Shown: positions 1 to 5,878, numbered from the stretch's first letter. The stretch is DNA of 5,878 bases from JBLIAZ01 sp047632015 (GCA_047632015.1 JBLIBC010000173.1:1-5878), one strand, 5' to 3'. The notes: generated by a model from the sequence alone, not told the origin. Program-made: numbers and translations.

Positions 1-1918
1 TTGCCAATTCACTCCAAGTGTAAACTGTTCCAATCAAGGAATCAACCGTAGCTGTTAAAGTAACGGCTGGGTCGCCAAAACAAATGGTATTGCTATCAAC
101 TGTGGCAATCGGTAACTTGTTTACTTTGATGTATATAGAATCTTTACAAATCTCTGATCCGTCAGTTACTGTGAACATTAATTTATGAAGTCCCTCTTTT
201 GTACTTAAGGCACTTGCATCAAACAAAGTATCTGTATCTCCTTCTGTTAAGACCGCATTATAACCAGGAAAGGAGTCAATAGTCCAAATTCCGTCAGCAC
301 TCGCAGCTGTTATCATAGTATCCAGTAACAAAGGAGCATCGCCTACACATAGGTTAGGTAATACATTCTTTAAAGTGTCTTGACAGCCACCGCATTCAGT
401 TACTACTATGTCTATAGTATCGTTAACATCACAATACACAAAAACAATTCTATGGGTTCCTTTTTTAGCTATTTTTGGATAAAACTTTCCTGTTTTTTCA
501 TCTACAATAGACGAAGAATTGGGGTCAATCCCAGGAGTAGCACTACCTGACTTAACATCGTTTGAGTCTAACAAAAAATAAGAATTACGCAGAAACAAAG
601 TATCCTCCGCACTAACTTTTCCACCAAGAGAGTCCCAGTCTTGAACACCTCCATTACTGCAAATCCAAGCAGTATGAAGATCCCATACAGGCACCGTGTC
701 ACAAAAAGGACCAGCTTCAATAATGTCCGGTTCTTCAGCAGGAGGAATATACATATTAGAAAGACTTTTTGAAGACCTCATCTTTCCACCACCATAAGCG
801 ACATCGGTATAATTTATTAAATCTGAGGACGTTTGAACACCACCCGCATCACTAGCAAAATAATACAAACCATCTCCTCCAATTTCAATAGTTGAGTGAA
901 CTACACCTGCATGAGAATGTTCAGTGAAGGTCTCAGAAGCAATATCAAACTCAAACACCTTTGAGGACTGAGTCGTAGAAATTATCTTTTTATTATCTGG
1001 TGAAAAAATAATATCATAACCGGAATTATCAACCGCATGACCCGGGTCTCTGTTTTTTCGCCCACTAAACACACCTGTTTTATTATTAAAATCATACGTA
1101 ATTAATTTTTCATCTCTAGCCGCAGCCCCACCAACGTTTGGAAAAGTGGTTGCTAGCATTTTACCGTCCCAACTCATTGCTATTCCTCCCCTTAAATCCT
1201 GACCAGTAACCGACCTGGCAACTGGAGAAATTCTGGAATTTGCCAAATCAATTCCATTACATGTTAAAAGATAAGCATGAATATTAGAAGAACCGTCTTC
1301 AATAACTATAACCCAGACATCTACACCATTAGCATGCATGGTTGCTGTAATGCCTTCAGCTGTAGGAAAACCTCCAATTCTTGTAGGGCCGCTTTTAGGC
1401 TGAGCATCAGGACCTATAACGCTGTAATTAAGTCCATATATCGCAGGCATTTGGGCATCATCAACTGAAAACACGTAATAATCAAAAGGTTTTAAAGGAT
1501 GTCTAACCGTCAGAACTCCTTGAGAAGCACTCCCGTTCTTATTAACACCTTCGTTTCCTTCTTTAATCTTATCATAAGTTCGAATTCCATTATTATCCCA
1601 AACATAATAACCATTACTAACAAACAATAAATTCCCGTTATCATCACTAGCAGCAGTAACACCTTCATATGCACTTATTGTCAATTCTGGAGTCCACGCA
1701 TCTCCTCCTCCAATTCTAGTAACAGCACCCGTTTTGAAATTTTTTATATACCCATATCCTGTCCAACCCACAGTTGTTGGAGAAGTAAATTGATTATTAT
1801 GTCCAGGCCATTCCCACGGGTCTCGTGAATTAGTAACGCATGTCTGTTGTTCTTGCGAATTGGCTAAAAAGGTGCTACAAAGCACCACTGATAAAATAAA
1901 TATTTTTTTAAATGTCAT
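1..1918 (-). CDS. Secreted beta-propeller / PKD-Ig-like repeat surface protein, probable T9SS substrate (C-terminus off window)
   Basis: Reading the minus strand from ATG at 1918-1916 gives 639 uninterrupted codons that run off the left edge. Residues 1-22 (MTFKKIFILSVVLCSTFLANSQ) are a Sec-type signal peptide; the internal Cys lacks a proper lipobox (Leu before Cys), so a lipoprotein is unlikely. Residues ~40-385 resemble the propeller-like N-terminal half common in flavobacterial T9SS type B proteins: EGVTAASDDNGNLLFVSNG (85-103), then VWDNNG, then a segment ending DYYVFSVDD (146-154). The motifs TRIGG and EG(V/I)TA occur twice (67-89 and 179-192), consistent with blades. Residues ~404-508 and ~509-600 look like two PKD/Ig-like domains (GKFYP...KGTHRIVF; GIWTI...EGLHKLMFTVTD...CKDSIYIKV), and a third begins at ~603. 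Inferred role: exported cell-surface or gliding/adhesion-type protein. A C-terminal sorting domain is expected but not visible, so secretion by T9SS is inferred. No Shine-Dalgarno precedes the start. Ligand unknown. Confidence 0.88.
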   Translation of the reverse strand, partial: MTFKKIFILSVVLCSTFLANSQEQQTCVTNSRDPWEWPGHNNQFTSPTTVGWTGYGYIKNFKTGAVTRIGGGDAWTPELTISAYEGVTAASDDNGNLLFVSNGYYVWDNNGIRTYDKIKEGNEGVNKNGSASQGVLTVRHPLKPFDYYVFSVDDAQMPAIYGLNYSVIGPDAQPKSGPTRIGGFPTAEGITATMHANGVDVWVIVIEDGSSNIHAYLLTCNGIDLANSRISPVARSVTGQDLRGGIAMSWDGKMLATTFPNVGGAAARDEKLITYDFNNKTGVFSGRKNRDPGHAVDNSGYDIIFSPDNKKIISTTQSSKVFEFDIASETFTEHSHAGVVHSTIEIGGDGLYYFASDAGGVQTSSDLINYTDVAYGGGKMRSSKSLSNMYIPPAEEPDIIEAGPFCDTVPVWDLHTAWICSNGGVQDWDSLGGKVSAEDTLFLRNSYFLLDSNDVKSGSATPGIDPNSSSIVDEKTGKFYPKIAKKGTHRIVFVYCDVNDTIDIVVTECGGCQDTLKNVLPNLCVGDAPLLLDTMITAASADGIWTIDSFPGYNAVLTEGDTDTLFDASALSTKEGLHKLMFTVTDGSEICKDSIYIKVNKLPIATVDSNTICFGDPAVTLTATVDSLIGTVYTWSELA

Positions 1919-1943
1919 AGTCAGTGTTTTTGAACGGGTCAAG

Positions 1944-1974
1944 GTTCTAGTAGCAATAGAACATTTGCAATGTT
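1944..1974 (-). repeat. Two overlapping small hairpins in the leader of the surface-protein gene
   Basis: GTTCTA (1944-1949) pairs with TAGAAC (1957-1962) across a 7-base loop. AACATT (1960-1965) pairs with AATGTT (1969-1974) across a 3-base loop. The two share bases 1960-1962 and so cannot both form completely. Both lie between the candidate promoters and the start codon at 1918, so they would be in the 5' leader. Stems of 6 bp in AT-rich DNA can arise by chance; function is unproven. Confidence 0.35.
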
Positions 1975-1993
1975 AAAAAGTTACTCTTCCAGT

Positions 1994-2025
1994 CAAATTT
2001 ATTGTTTTGGCAACAAGGTTTCAAC
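1994..2025 (-). promoter_or_regulatory. Candidate Bacteroidota-type promoter P1 for the surface-protein gene
   Basis: On the minus strand, TAAATTTG (2001-1994) is a perfect match to the TAnnTTTG -7 element of Bacteroidota primary sigma factor promoters. Twenty bases upstream is GTTG (2025-2022), a three-of-four match to the -33 TTTG element. Transcription would begin near 1987, giving a leader of about 70 bases before the ATG at 1918. Pattern match only, but spacing and position are good. Confidence 0.5.
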
Positions 2026-2072
2026 CTAATTCTACATACTAACCATAGCATCGTAAACAGGGCTTTTGTAAA

Positions 2073-2088
2073 CCGCAACAAGTTGCGG
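2073..2088. repeat. Perfect 7-bp palindrome CCGCAAC-AA-GTTGCGG
   Basis: CCGCAAC (2073-2079) and GTTGCGG (2082-2088) are exact reverse complements around a two-base centre. It is conspicuously GC-rich within AT-rich surroundings. On the minus strand it directly abuts the -7 match at 2096-2089, so it would cover the transcription start of that promoter. A dimeric repressor operator or a 5'-end hairpin would both fit. No T-run follows in either direction, so it is not an intrinsic terminator. Confidence 0.6.
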
Positions 2089-2096
2089 CAAAGGTA
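2089..2096 (-). promoter_or_regulatory. Candidate -7 element (TACCTTTG) of a second promoter P2 for the surface-protein gene
   Basis: Minus-strand TACCTTTG is an exact TAnnTTTG match. The -33 partner is weak: the nearest TTG (ATTG at 2125-2122) is 25 bases upstream, longer than the usual range. If used, transcription would start inside the adjacent palindrome at 2073-2088 and yield a leader of roughly 165 bases. It could be an alternative or a regulated start relative to P1. Confidence 0.35.
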
Positions 2097-2119
2097 AATC
2101 AAAAATAAATCGTCGTATT

Positions 2120-2148
2120 TACAATTTGCACGTTAACATATACAATTT
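2120..2148. promoter_or_regulatory. Direct repeat TACAATTT at 21-bp spacing, candidate AraC-type binding site
   Basis: TACAATTT occurs at 2120-2127 and again at 2141-2148, start to start 21 bp, close to two helical turns. AraC-family proteins classically bind direct half-sites at about this spacing because their two helix-turn-helix motifs contact successive major grooves. The site lies about 200 bases upstream of the AraC-type gene and upstream of both minus-strand promoter candidates. The repeat is AT-rich and short, so assignment as an operator is inference. Confidence 0.3.
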
Positions 2149-2182
2149 TGTGTTTAAAGCCTCTTATCTTTAATTCGGACAC

Positions 2183-2210
2183 TTAATTTTACAGAATCAG
2201 GTAAAATTAA
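2183..2210. repeat. Perfect 10-bp inverted repeat, TTAATTTTAC / GTAAAATTAA, 8-base spacer
   Basis: TTAATTTTAC (2183-2192) and GTAAAATTAA (2201-2210) are exact reverse complements separated by AGAATCAG. No U-tract follows on either strand, which argues against an intrinsic terminator. Short direct repeats flank it: GGACA at 2177-2181 and 2215-2219, and ACAGAAT at 2191-2197 and 2221-2227. Placement between divergent genes fits a protein-binding site, but the binding protein is unknown. Confidence 0.6.
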
Positions 2211-2285
2211 ACAGGGACATACAGAATAGTTGTTTTTTTTCGCAAAACGACTCAAGCCAACCTTATTTCCAAAGATTTATATTCA

Positions 2286-2320
2286 AAAAAAAAATAGAAA
2301 TCAAAATCTCATTTTTTTTT
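2286..2320. repeat. Facing A and T tracts just upstream of the regulator gene
   Basis: AAAAAAAAAT (2286-2295) and ATTTTTTTTT (2311-2320) form a perfect 10-bp inverted repeat with a 15-base spacer. The tracts end 26 bases before the ATG at 2347. They may bend DNA or act like an UP element for the regulator promoter, and runs of 9-10 identical bases are prone to slippage. They may equally be low-complexity AT-rich spacer. Confidence 0.5.
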
Positions 2321-2322
2321 GC

Positions 2323-2330
2323 TTATTTTG
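2323..2330 (+). promoter_or_regulatory. Weak -7-like element for the AraC-type regulator gene
   Basis: TTATTTTG matches TAnnTTTG at seven of eight positions (T instead of A at the second). No TTG-type -33 element lies at the expected distance upstream; that space holds A-rich sequence. Transcription from here would leave a leader of only about 10 bases before the ATG at 2347. No better candidate was found on the plus strand in this region. Confidence 0.2.
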
Positions 2331-2346
2331 ACACCACAAGTATAAA

Positions 2347-3441
2347 ATGAGGACAAAAAAAGAAAATAAAGGAATATTATTTTGGGGCATTAGCACGATA
2401 ATCTTGTTATCTGCATCGCTTACAGTGTCTTACCTAGCCCAATCAGCAAGCAAAATCATTTTACCAGAACTCATCCAAACAAGACATTTCTCAGACGACA
2501 AAAGAACAGCCGAAACCTTTGCCGAAAACTTTTCGCCACAAGCGTCAAAGGGTGAGTTAAATTATCTTGGAGACAGCTCGTTCACTTTTACATACACTAA
2601 GTCAGGTTTACAAACACATCCTTTTTCAGGTGTCTTTTTTCCATTGGAAAACTTAGACATTGATTTTTCGAAATATGACGCTATTCGAATTGGAATTAAG
2701 CCTCAAAAAGCCAGACGAATTCCTTTTAATTTAAGTGTTCAAAATAAAAAAGATACTCACCAATATGTGAGACAGTTCATTGAGATTAATAAAGAACAGG
2801 AAATATACACGCTTCAATTGAGCGACTTTTTCACTCCTACTTCATGGTATGATCATAACAATGTAGCACAGTTAGAAATTCCTGATCCTGATTTTTCAAA
2901 AATTGAAGCTTTGTCTTTCGAAAGTTGCCACTTACTTAAAAATGATGAGGAAGATCAATTTGAAGTCTATCATTTGGAATTAATAAAAAACAATCAATTA
3001 GTTTATTTGGTGATTGGATTATTTGTAGTGTTATCCATCTTTTTTCTGAGGGTGTGGTTGTTTGACTTGTTTCAAAAAAAGAAAGAGATCATACACATTC
3101 CGATTAAACAAGTAGAGCTCGAAAAAAGCGATGCTGTGGAGGACCATATCTTAATATATTTGTCCGAAAATTACACCAATCCTAATTTGATACTCAACGA
3201 CTTAACAAAGGAATTTGGAATTAACAGCCGTGAGATGTCGGTAATTATCAAGGGGAAAACCGAAATGACCTTTCCTAAGTACATCAACTTCATAAGGGTT
3301 GAGGAGGCTAAACGTTTGATTAAATCGAGGAATTTCAAAACCATTTCGGAGGTAGGTTATATGGTTGGATTTAACAGTCCAAGTAATTTTAACCGCGTTT
3401 TTAAGGCAATTGTAGGTACCTCTCCTAAACAATACAAGTAG
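2347..3441 (+). CDS. Membrane-anchored AraC-family transcriptional regulator with extracytoplasmic sensor domain
   Basis: Complete 364-residue gene. ATG at 2347 is the first start after an in-frame TGA at 2329-2331; no clear Shine-Dalgarno is present. A short basic N-terminus (RTKKENKG) leads into a hydrophobic segment (~10-30), then ~185 residues lacking hydrophobic helices, a second membrane segment (~217-236), a basic linker (QKKKEII) and an AraC-type DNA-binding domain (~265-364). Helix-turn-helix 1 is near 281-302 (LNDLTKEFGINSREMSVIIKG) and helix 2 near 331-353, with the family hallmark ISEVGYMVGFNSPSNFNRVF and terminal GTSPKQY. The middle domain (GVFFPLENLDIDFSKYDAIR, 95-114; FEVYHLELI, 205-213) has alternating beta-strand character resembling a jelly-roll carbohydrate-binding (CBM11/CIA30-like) fold; that is an impression, not proof. 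With both ends cytoplasmic, it would be a one-component regulator sensing an envelope signal and acting on DNA at the membrane. Ligand and targets are unknown; the divergent surface-protein gene and its own promoter are obvious candidates. Confidence 0.88.
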   Translation: MRTKKENKGILFWGISTIILLSASLTVSYLAQSASKIILPELIQTRHFSDDKRTAETFAENFSPQASKGELNYLGDSSFTFTYTKSGLQTHPFSGVFFPLENLDIDFSKYDAIRIGIKPQKARRIPFNLSVQNKKDTHQYVRQFIEINKEQEIYTLQLSDFFTPTSWYDHNNVAQLEIPDPDFSKIEALSFESCHLLKNDEEDQFEVYHLELIKNNQLVYLVIGLFVVLSIFFLRVWLFDLFQKKKEIIHIPIKQVELEKSDAVEDHILIYLSENYTNPNLILNDLTKEFGINSREMSVIIKGKTEMTFPKYINFIRVEEAKRLIKSRNFKTISEVGYMVGFNSPSNFNRVFKAIVGTSPKQYK

Positions 3442-3460
3442 TTGGTGAATTGTTGCCTTC

Positions 3461-3495
3461 CTCTTACGCACAAGAGAAACATATCGCACGTTTCT
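3461..3495 (+). terminator. Weak inverted repeats after the regulator gene, possible terminator region
   Basis: CTCTT (3461-3465) pairs with AAGAG (3472-3476), and AGAAAC (3475-3480) pairs with GTTTCT (3490-3495). The two overlap at 3475-3476. CGCAC also occurs twice (3467-3471, 3485-3489). Stems are short and no T-run follows, so this is a poor match to an intrinsic terminator; it is listed only because it is the sole structure just after the stop at 3439-3441. Confidence 0.15.
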
Positions 3496-3544
3496 GTGAA
3501 ATCCGTTTGATATTTAGTAGTTTAGGAATGAATTGTCATAACAG

Positions 3545-3573
3545 CTTGCATTGTTACTAAGGCGATATATTTG
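3545..3573 (+). promoter_or_regulatory. Candidate Bacteroidota-type promoter for the DUF2339 gene
   Basis: TATATTTG (3566-3573) matches TAnnTTTG exactly. CTTG (3545-3548) lies 17 bases upstream and supplies a TTG-type -33 element at the short end of the known spacing range. Transcription would start around 3577-3580, only 5-8 bases before the ATG at 3585, so the message would be nearly leaderless, or the ATG at 3594 would be the real start. It suggests the gene is transcribed separately from the regulator upstream. Confidence 0.5.
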
Positions 3574-3584
3574 ATTATACTTTT

Positions 3585-5878
3585 ATGGAATCAATGGACA
3601 AAATTCAAAAACTGCTGTTTCAAATAGAGAGCCTCTCTACCAGACAAAATTCTTTTGTCCAGGAAATTGAAAAGCTAAAAAAAGAAATCAACGAATTAAA
3701 GGGAGAAGTTAAACCAGATACAAGCAGTGATTACATCATTACTACCCCCACTGAACCAACTAACCATTCCGACACAGCAATAATATCTCTCGAAAAGGAA
3801 CCTGAATTTAAACGCACGGTACAAGAATTACCTTCCATAAAACAAGAGGCTCCAAAGGTCCAACAACCTAAAAAAACAACTCCAAAACCTGGAGTCAAAA
3901 AAGATTGGGAAAAATTCATTGGAGAAAATTTAATAAGTAAAATTGGAATCATAATAACCATTATAGGAGTTGGGATTGGTGCAAAATATTCTATTGAAAA
4001 TGATTTAGTCAGCCCACTTACCAGAATAATTCTTGGTTATTTGGTAGGATTAGGACTACTGATATTCGGCATTAAATTAAAAGCTAAATACGAAAAATAC
4101 AGCGCTGTACTTGTGAGTGGTGCAATAGCAATCATGTTTTTTATCACCTACTCTGGCTACAGTTTTTACGGCTTATTCCCACAAGTATTTGCCTTTGGAT
4201 TGATGGTTGTTTTTACTGCTTTTACAGTAGTTGCAGCAGTAAAATATAACCAACAAATTATCGCCTTAATAGGTTTAGTTGGAGCGTATGCTGTTCCTTT
4301 TTTATTGAGTACAGGCTCAGGGCAAGTGGAGGTATTATTCACCTACATGTCAATAGTAAACATTGGGATACTGGTCATTGCCTTCAAAAAATACTGGAAG
4401 CTTATTTACTATGTTGCCTTTGGCTTAACGTGGGTGATCTTTGCATCTTGGTACGTTATGGACTATCAAATGGGAAAGCACTTTACACTGGCCTTGTTAT
4501 TTTTACTGGTGTTTTTCACCATTTTTTACATGGTTTTTTTGTCGTACAAACTAATAAAAAAAGAACTTTTCGTAATCAGCGATGTGGTGCTACTACTGCT
4601 GAATTCATTCATTTTTTACGGGCTTGGTTATGCGTTGCTAAACGAGCACGACACAGGAAAAGAGCTACTAGGGATATTCACCCTGTGCAACGGTATCCTG
4701 CACTTTGCATTTAGTGCGGTGATTTACAAAAGAAAGCTTGCAGACAAAAACATATACTACTTGATTTCGGGATTAGTACTTGTGTTTTTGACCATTGCTA
4801 TCCCCGTACAATTAGACGGGAATTGGGTTACTTTACTTTGGATTGGGGAAGCTACAATTCTTTATTGGATTGGAAGAACAAAAGGAATTCAAGTGTACGA
4901 AACCTTATCTTACCCCTTAATTATCCTTTCCTTTTTCAGCCTAATTCAGGATTGGGAAAGCTCCTATTATTTGTACGAACTGAGTGTCATTGATTCAAAA
5001 TTAACACCTTTATTAAACATTAACTTCCTGTCATCAACCCTGTACATTGTTTCCCTAGGATACATTGTATATTTGTCGTTAAACAACAAATACACCAGCA
5101 TTCTGGACAAAAACAAGGACTTAGCGGCAACTGCTGCTGTAGTGGTTCCTGGAATATTACTAGCTGTCGTTTATTACTCCTTTAGGATTGAATTGGACAA
5201 CTATTGGGATCAACTTTATAACGCTTCATATGTCCCAATACTCAATGAGCACAGACTGTATGGTCCTGGGTCCTTGTTCAACTACAACCTAAATAATTTT
5301 AAGAGCATTTGGATTCTTAATTACTCCTTGTTGTTTGTGAGTATCCTTTCCATTTTGAACATCAAGGTGTTCAAACGCAAGCTTTTATTCGAACTGTGTT
5401 TAATTGCTAATGTAGTGGTGATGTTAGTATTTTTAACCCAAGGACTGTATGCTATCAGCGAACTACGAGAAAGTTACTTAAGTCAAAAATCGGCTGAATA
5501 TTATGACATAAGTAGTTTTAATTTGGGAATCAGGTACGTGTCCTACGGGTTCTTTGCGGTTTCAATGTACGCGACTTATTTATGCTTTAAAAAGAGTAAA
5601 ATAGCAATTCCTTTAAAACTTATTTTTGACGTTTTAATCCACGTTAGTTTGTTGTGGATATTAAGCAGTGAGCTCATTAATTGGCTGGACATCATGGAGT
5701 CTGATCAATCGCATAAACTTGGACTAAGTATATTGTGGGGAGTATATGCCCTAGCAACAGTTGTTTTAGGAATCATAAATAAAAAACAGCATTTAAGAAT
5801 TGGTGCTATTATCCTATTTGCAGTCACCCTAATCAAATTGTTCTTGTATGACATTTCACATTTAGACACCATTGCTAA
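3585..5878 (+). CDS. DUF2339 family polytopic membrane protein (3' end off window)
   Basis: An uninterrupted frame of 764 codons from ATG at 3585 to the right edge. An in-frame TAA at 3558-3560 blocks any earlier start; ATG at 3594 (Met4) is an alternative. Residues ~7-42 form a charged coiled coil (IQKLLFQIESL...IEKLKKEINELKGEV), followed by a Pro/Lys/Glu-rich linker to ~107. Then comes the DUF2339 core: WEKFIGENLISKIGI (108-122), the first membrane helix (~119-134), GAYAVPFLLSTG (233-244) and WVTLLWIGEATILYWIGR (414-431), within about twenty hydrophobic segments. The N-terminal coil probably lies in the cytoplasm. The last residues seen, KLFLYDISHLDTIA (751-764), match the conserved near-terminal motif, so probably only a few dozen residues are missing. 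The molecular function of this family is not established, and nothing nearby reveals it. A larger hydrophilic loop at ~535-575 (NYWDQLYNASYVPIL) interrupts the helices. The gene begins 143 bases after the regulator stop and has its own promoter candidate. Confidence 0.9.
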   Translation, partial: MESMDKIQKLLFQIESLSTRQNSFVQEIEKLKKEINELKGEVKPDTSSDYIITTPTEPTNHSDTAIISLEKEPEFKRTVQELPSIKQEAPKVQQPKKTTPKPGVKKDWEKFIGENLISKIGIIITIIGVGIGAKYSIENDLVSPLTRIILGYLVGLGLLIFGIKLKAKYEKYSAVLVSGAIAIMFFITYSGYSFYGLFPQVFAFGLMVVFTAFTVVAAVKYNQQIIALIGLVGAYAVPFLLSTGSGQVEVLFTYMSIVNIGILVIAFKKYWKLIYYVAFGLTWVIFASWYVMDYQMGKHFTLALLFLLVFFTIFYMVFLSYKLIKKELFVISDVVLLLLNSFIFYGLGYALLNEHDTGKELLGIFTLCNGILHFAFSAVIYKRKLADKNIYYLISGLVLVFLTIAIPVQLDGNWVTLLWIGEATILYWIGRTKGIQVYETLSYPLIILSFFSLIQDWESSYYLYELSVIDSKLTPLLNINFLSSTLYIVSLGYIVYLSLNNKYTSILDKNKDLAATAAVVVPGILLAVVYYSFRIELDNYWDQLYNASYVPILNEHRLYGPGSLFNYNLNNFKSIWILNYSLLFVSILSILNIKVFKRKLLFELCLIANVVVMLVFLTQGLYAISELRESYLSQKSAEYYDISSFNLGIRYVSYGFFAVSMYATYLCFKKSKIAIPLKLIFDVLIHVSLLWILSSELINWLDIMESDQSHKLGLSILWGVYALATVVLGIINKKQHLRIGAIILFAVTLIKLFLYDISHLDTIA

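Larger units (their letters stand above)
1919..2346. other. Divergent intergenic region, 428 bases, no gene seen
   Basis: This stretch separates the start codons of the minus-strand surface-protein gene and the plus-strand AraC-type regulator. I see no convincing coding frame or RNA gene in it. It is AT-rich with homopolymer runs (T8 at 2233-2240, A10 at 2285-2294, T9 at 2312-2320) and holds two minus-strand promoter candidates, a palindrome, a perfect inverted repeat and a helically phased direct repeat, each listed separately. It presumably carries the control signals of both genes. Confidence 0.8.

Noticed and set aside
1277..1468. Plus-strand open frame of 63 codons
   Set aside because: It lies wholly inside the minus-strand surface-protein gene, whose translation is family-like; the antisense product is Cys/Arg/Asn-rich with no recognisable feature.
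1868..1918. Lipoprotein signal in the surface-protein N-terminus (Cys14)
   Set aside because: The residue before Cys is Leu, not Gly/Ala/Ser, and a normal signal peptidase I site near residues 20-22 fits better.
2183..2210. Inverted repeat read as a bidirectional terminator
   Set aside because: No T-run follows on either strand, and both neighbouring genes are transcribed away from it.
1919..2346. Mobile element, attachment site or CRISPR remnant in the repeat-rich intergenic region
   Set aside because: The repeats are short and singular, with no transposase, target duplication, tRNA or regular spacer pattern.
3202..3489. Minus-strand open frame of 95 codons
   Set aside because: It is antisense to the conserved AraC DNA-binding domain and its product resembles nothing known.
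3731..3961. Minus-strand open frame of 76 codons
   Set aside because: It is antisense to the linker and first membrane helix of the DUF2339 gene; its hydrophobicity is a reflection of that sequence.
4430..4714. Plus-strand open frame of 94 codons in another frame
   Set aside because: It overlaps the DUF2339 frame, which carries the conserved motifs; the alternative product is an Arg/His-rich shadow.

Overview
The window looks like chromosomal DNA from an AT-rich member of the Bacteroidota, most likely a flavobacterium-like lineage. Three things point there: a secreted, cysteine-containing PKD/Ig-like repeat protein of the type exported by the type IX secretion system, TAnnTTTG-type promoter elements, and start codons without clear Shine-Dalgarno sequences. 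This assignment comes from gene families and promoter style, not from a marker gene.

Layout: (1) 1-1918, minus strand: the N-terminal 639 codons of a large secreted surface protein with a signal peptide, a beta-propeller-like half and at least two complete PKD/Ig-like repeats. Its C-terminus lies off the left edge. (2) 1919-2346: a 428-base divergent intergenic region rich in symmetry. It holds two candidate minus-strand promoters, a perfect 7-bp palindrome next to one of them, a perfect 10-bp inverted repeat, an 8-bp direct repeat at 21-bp spacing, and facing A and T tracts. (3) 2347-3441, plus strand: a complete 364-residue membrane-anchored AraC-family regulator, with two membrane segments flanking a putative extracytoplasmic sensor domain and a C-terminal double helix-turn-helix. 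(4) 3442-3584: a short spacer with weak inverted repeats and a good promoter match. (5) 3585-5878, plus strand: 764 codons of a DUF2339 polytopic membrane protein, cut off by the right edge shortly before its expected end.

Working together: the regulator and the surface protein are divergent and share a symmetric intergenic region, so the regulator may control itself and/or the surface protein; this is inference only. The DUF2339 gene has its own promoter candidate and is probably an independent unit. I saw no RNA gene, insertion sequence, CRISPR array, phage gene or defence module. The most unusual items are the architecture of the membrane-bound AraC regulator and the dense repeats in the intergenic region; neither amounts to a demonstrated new system.
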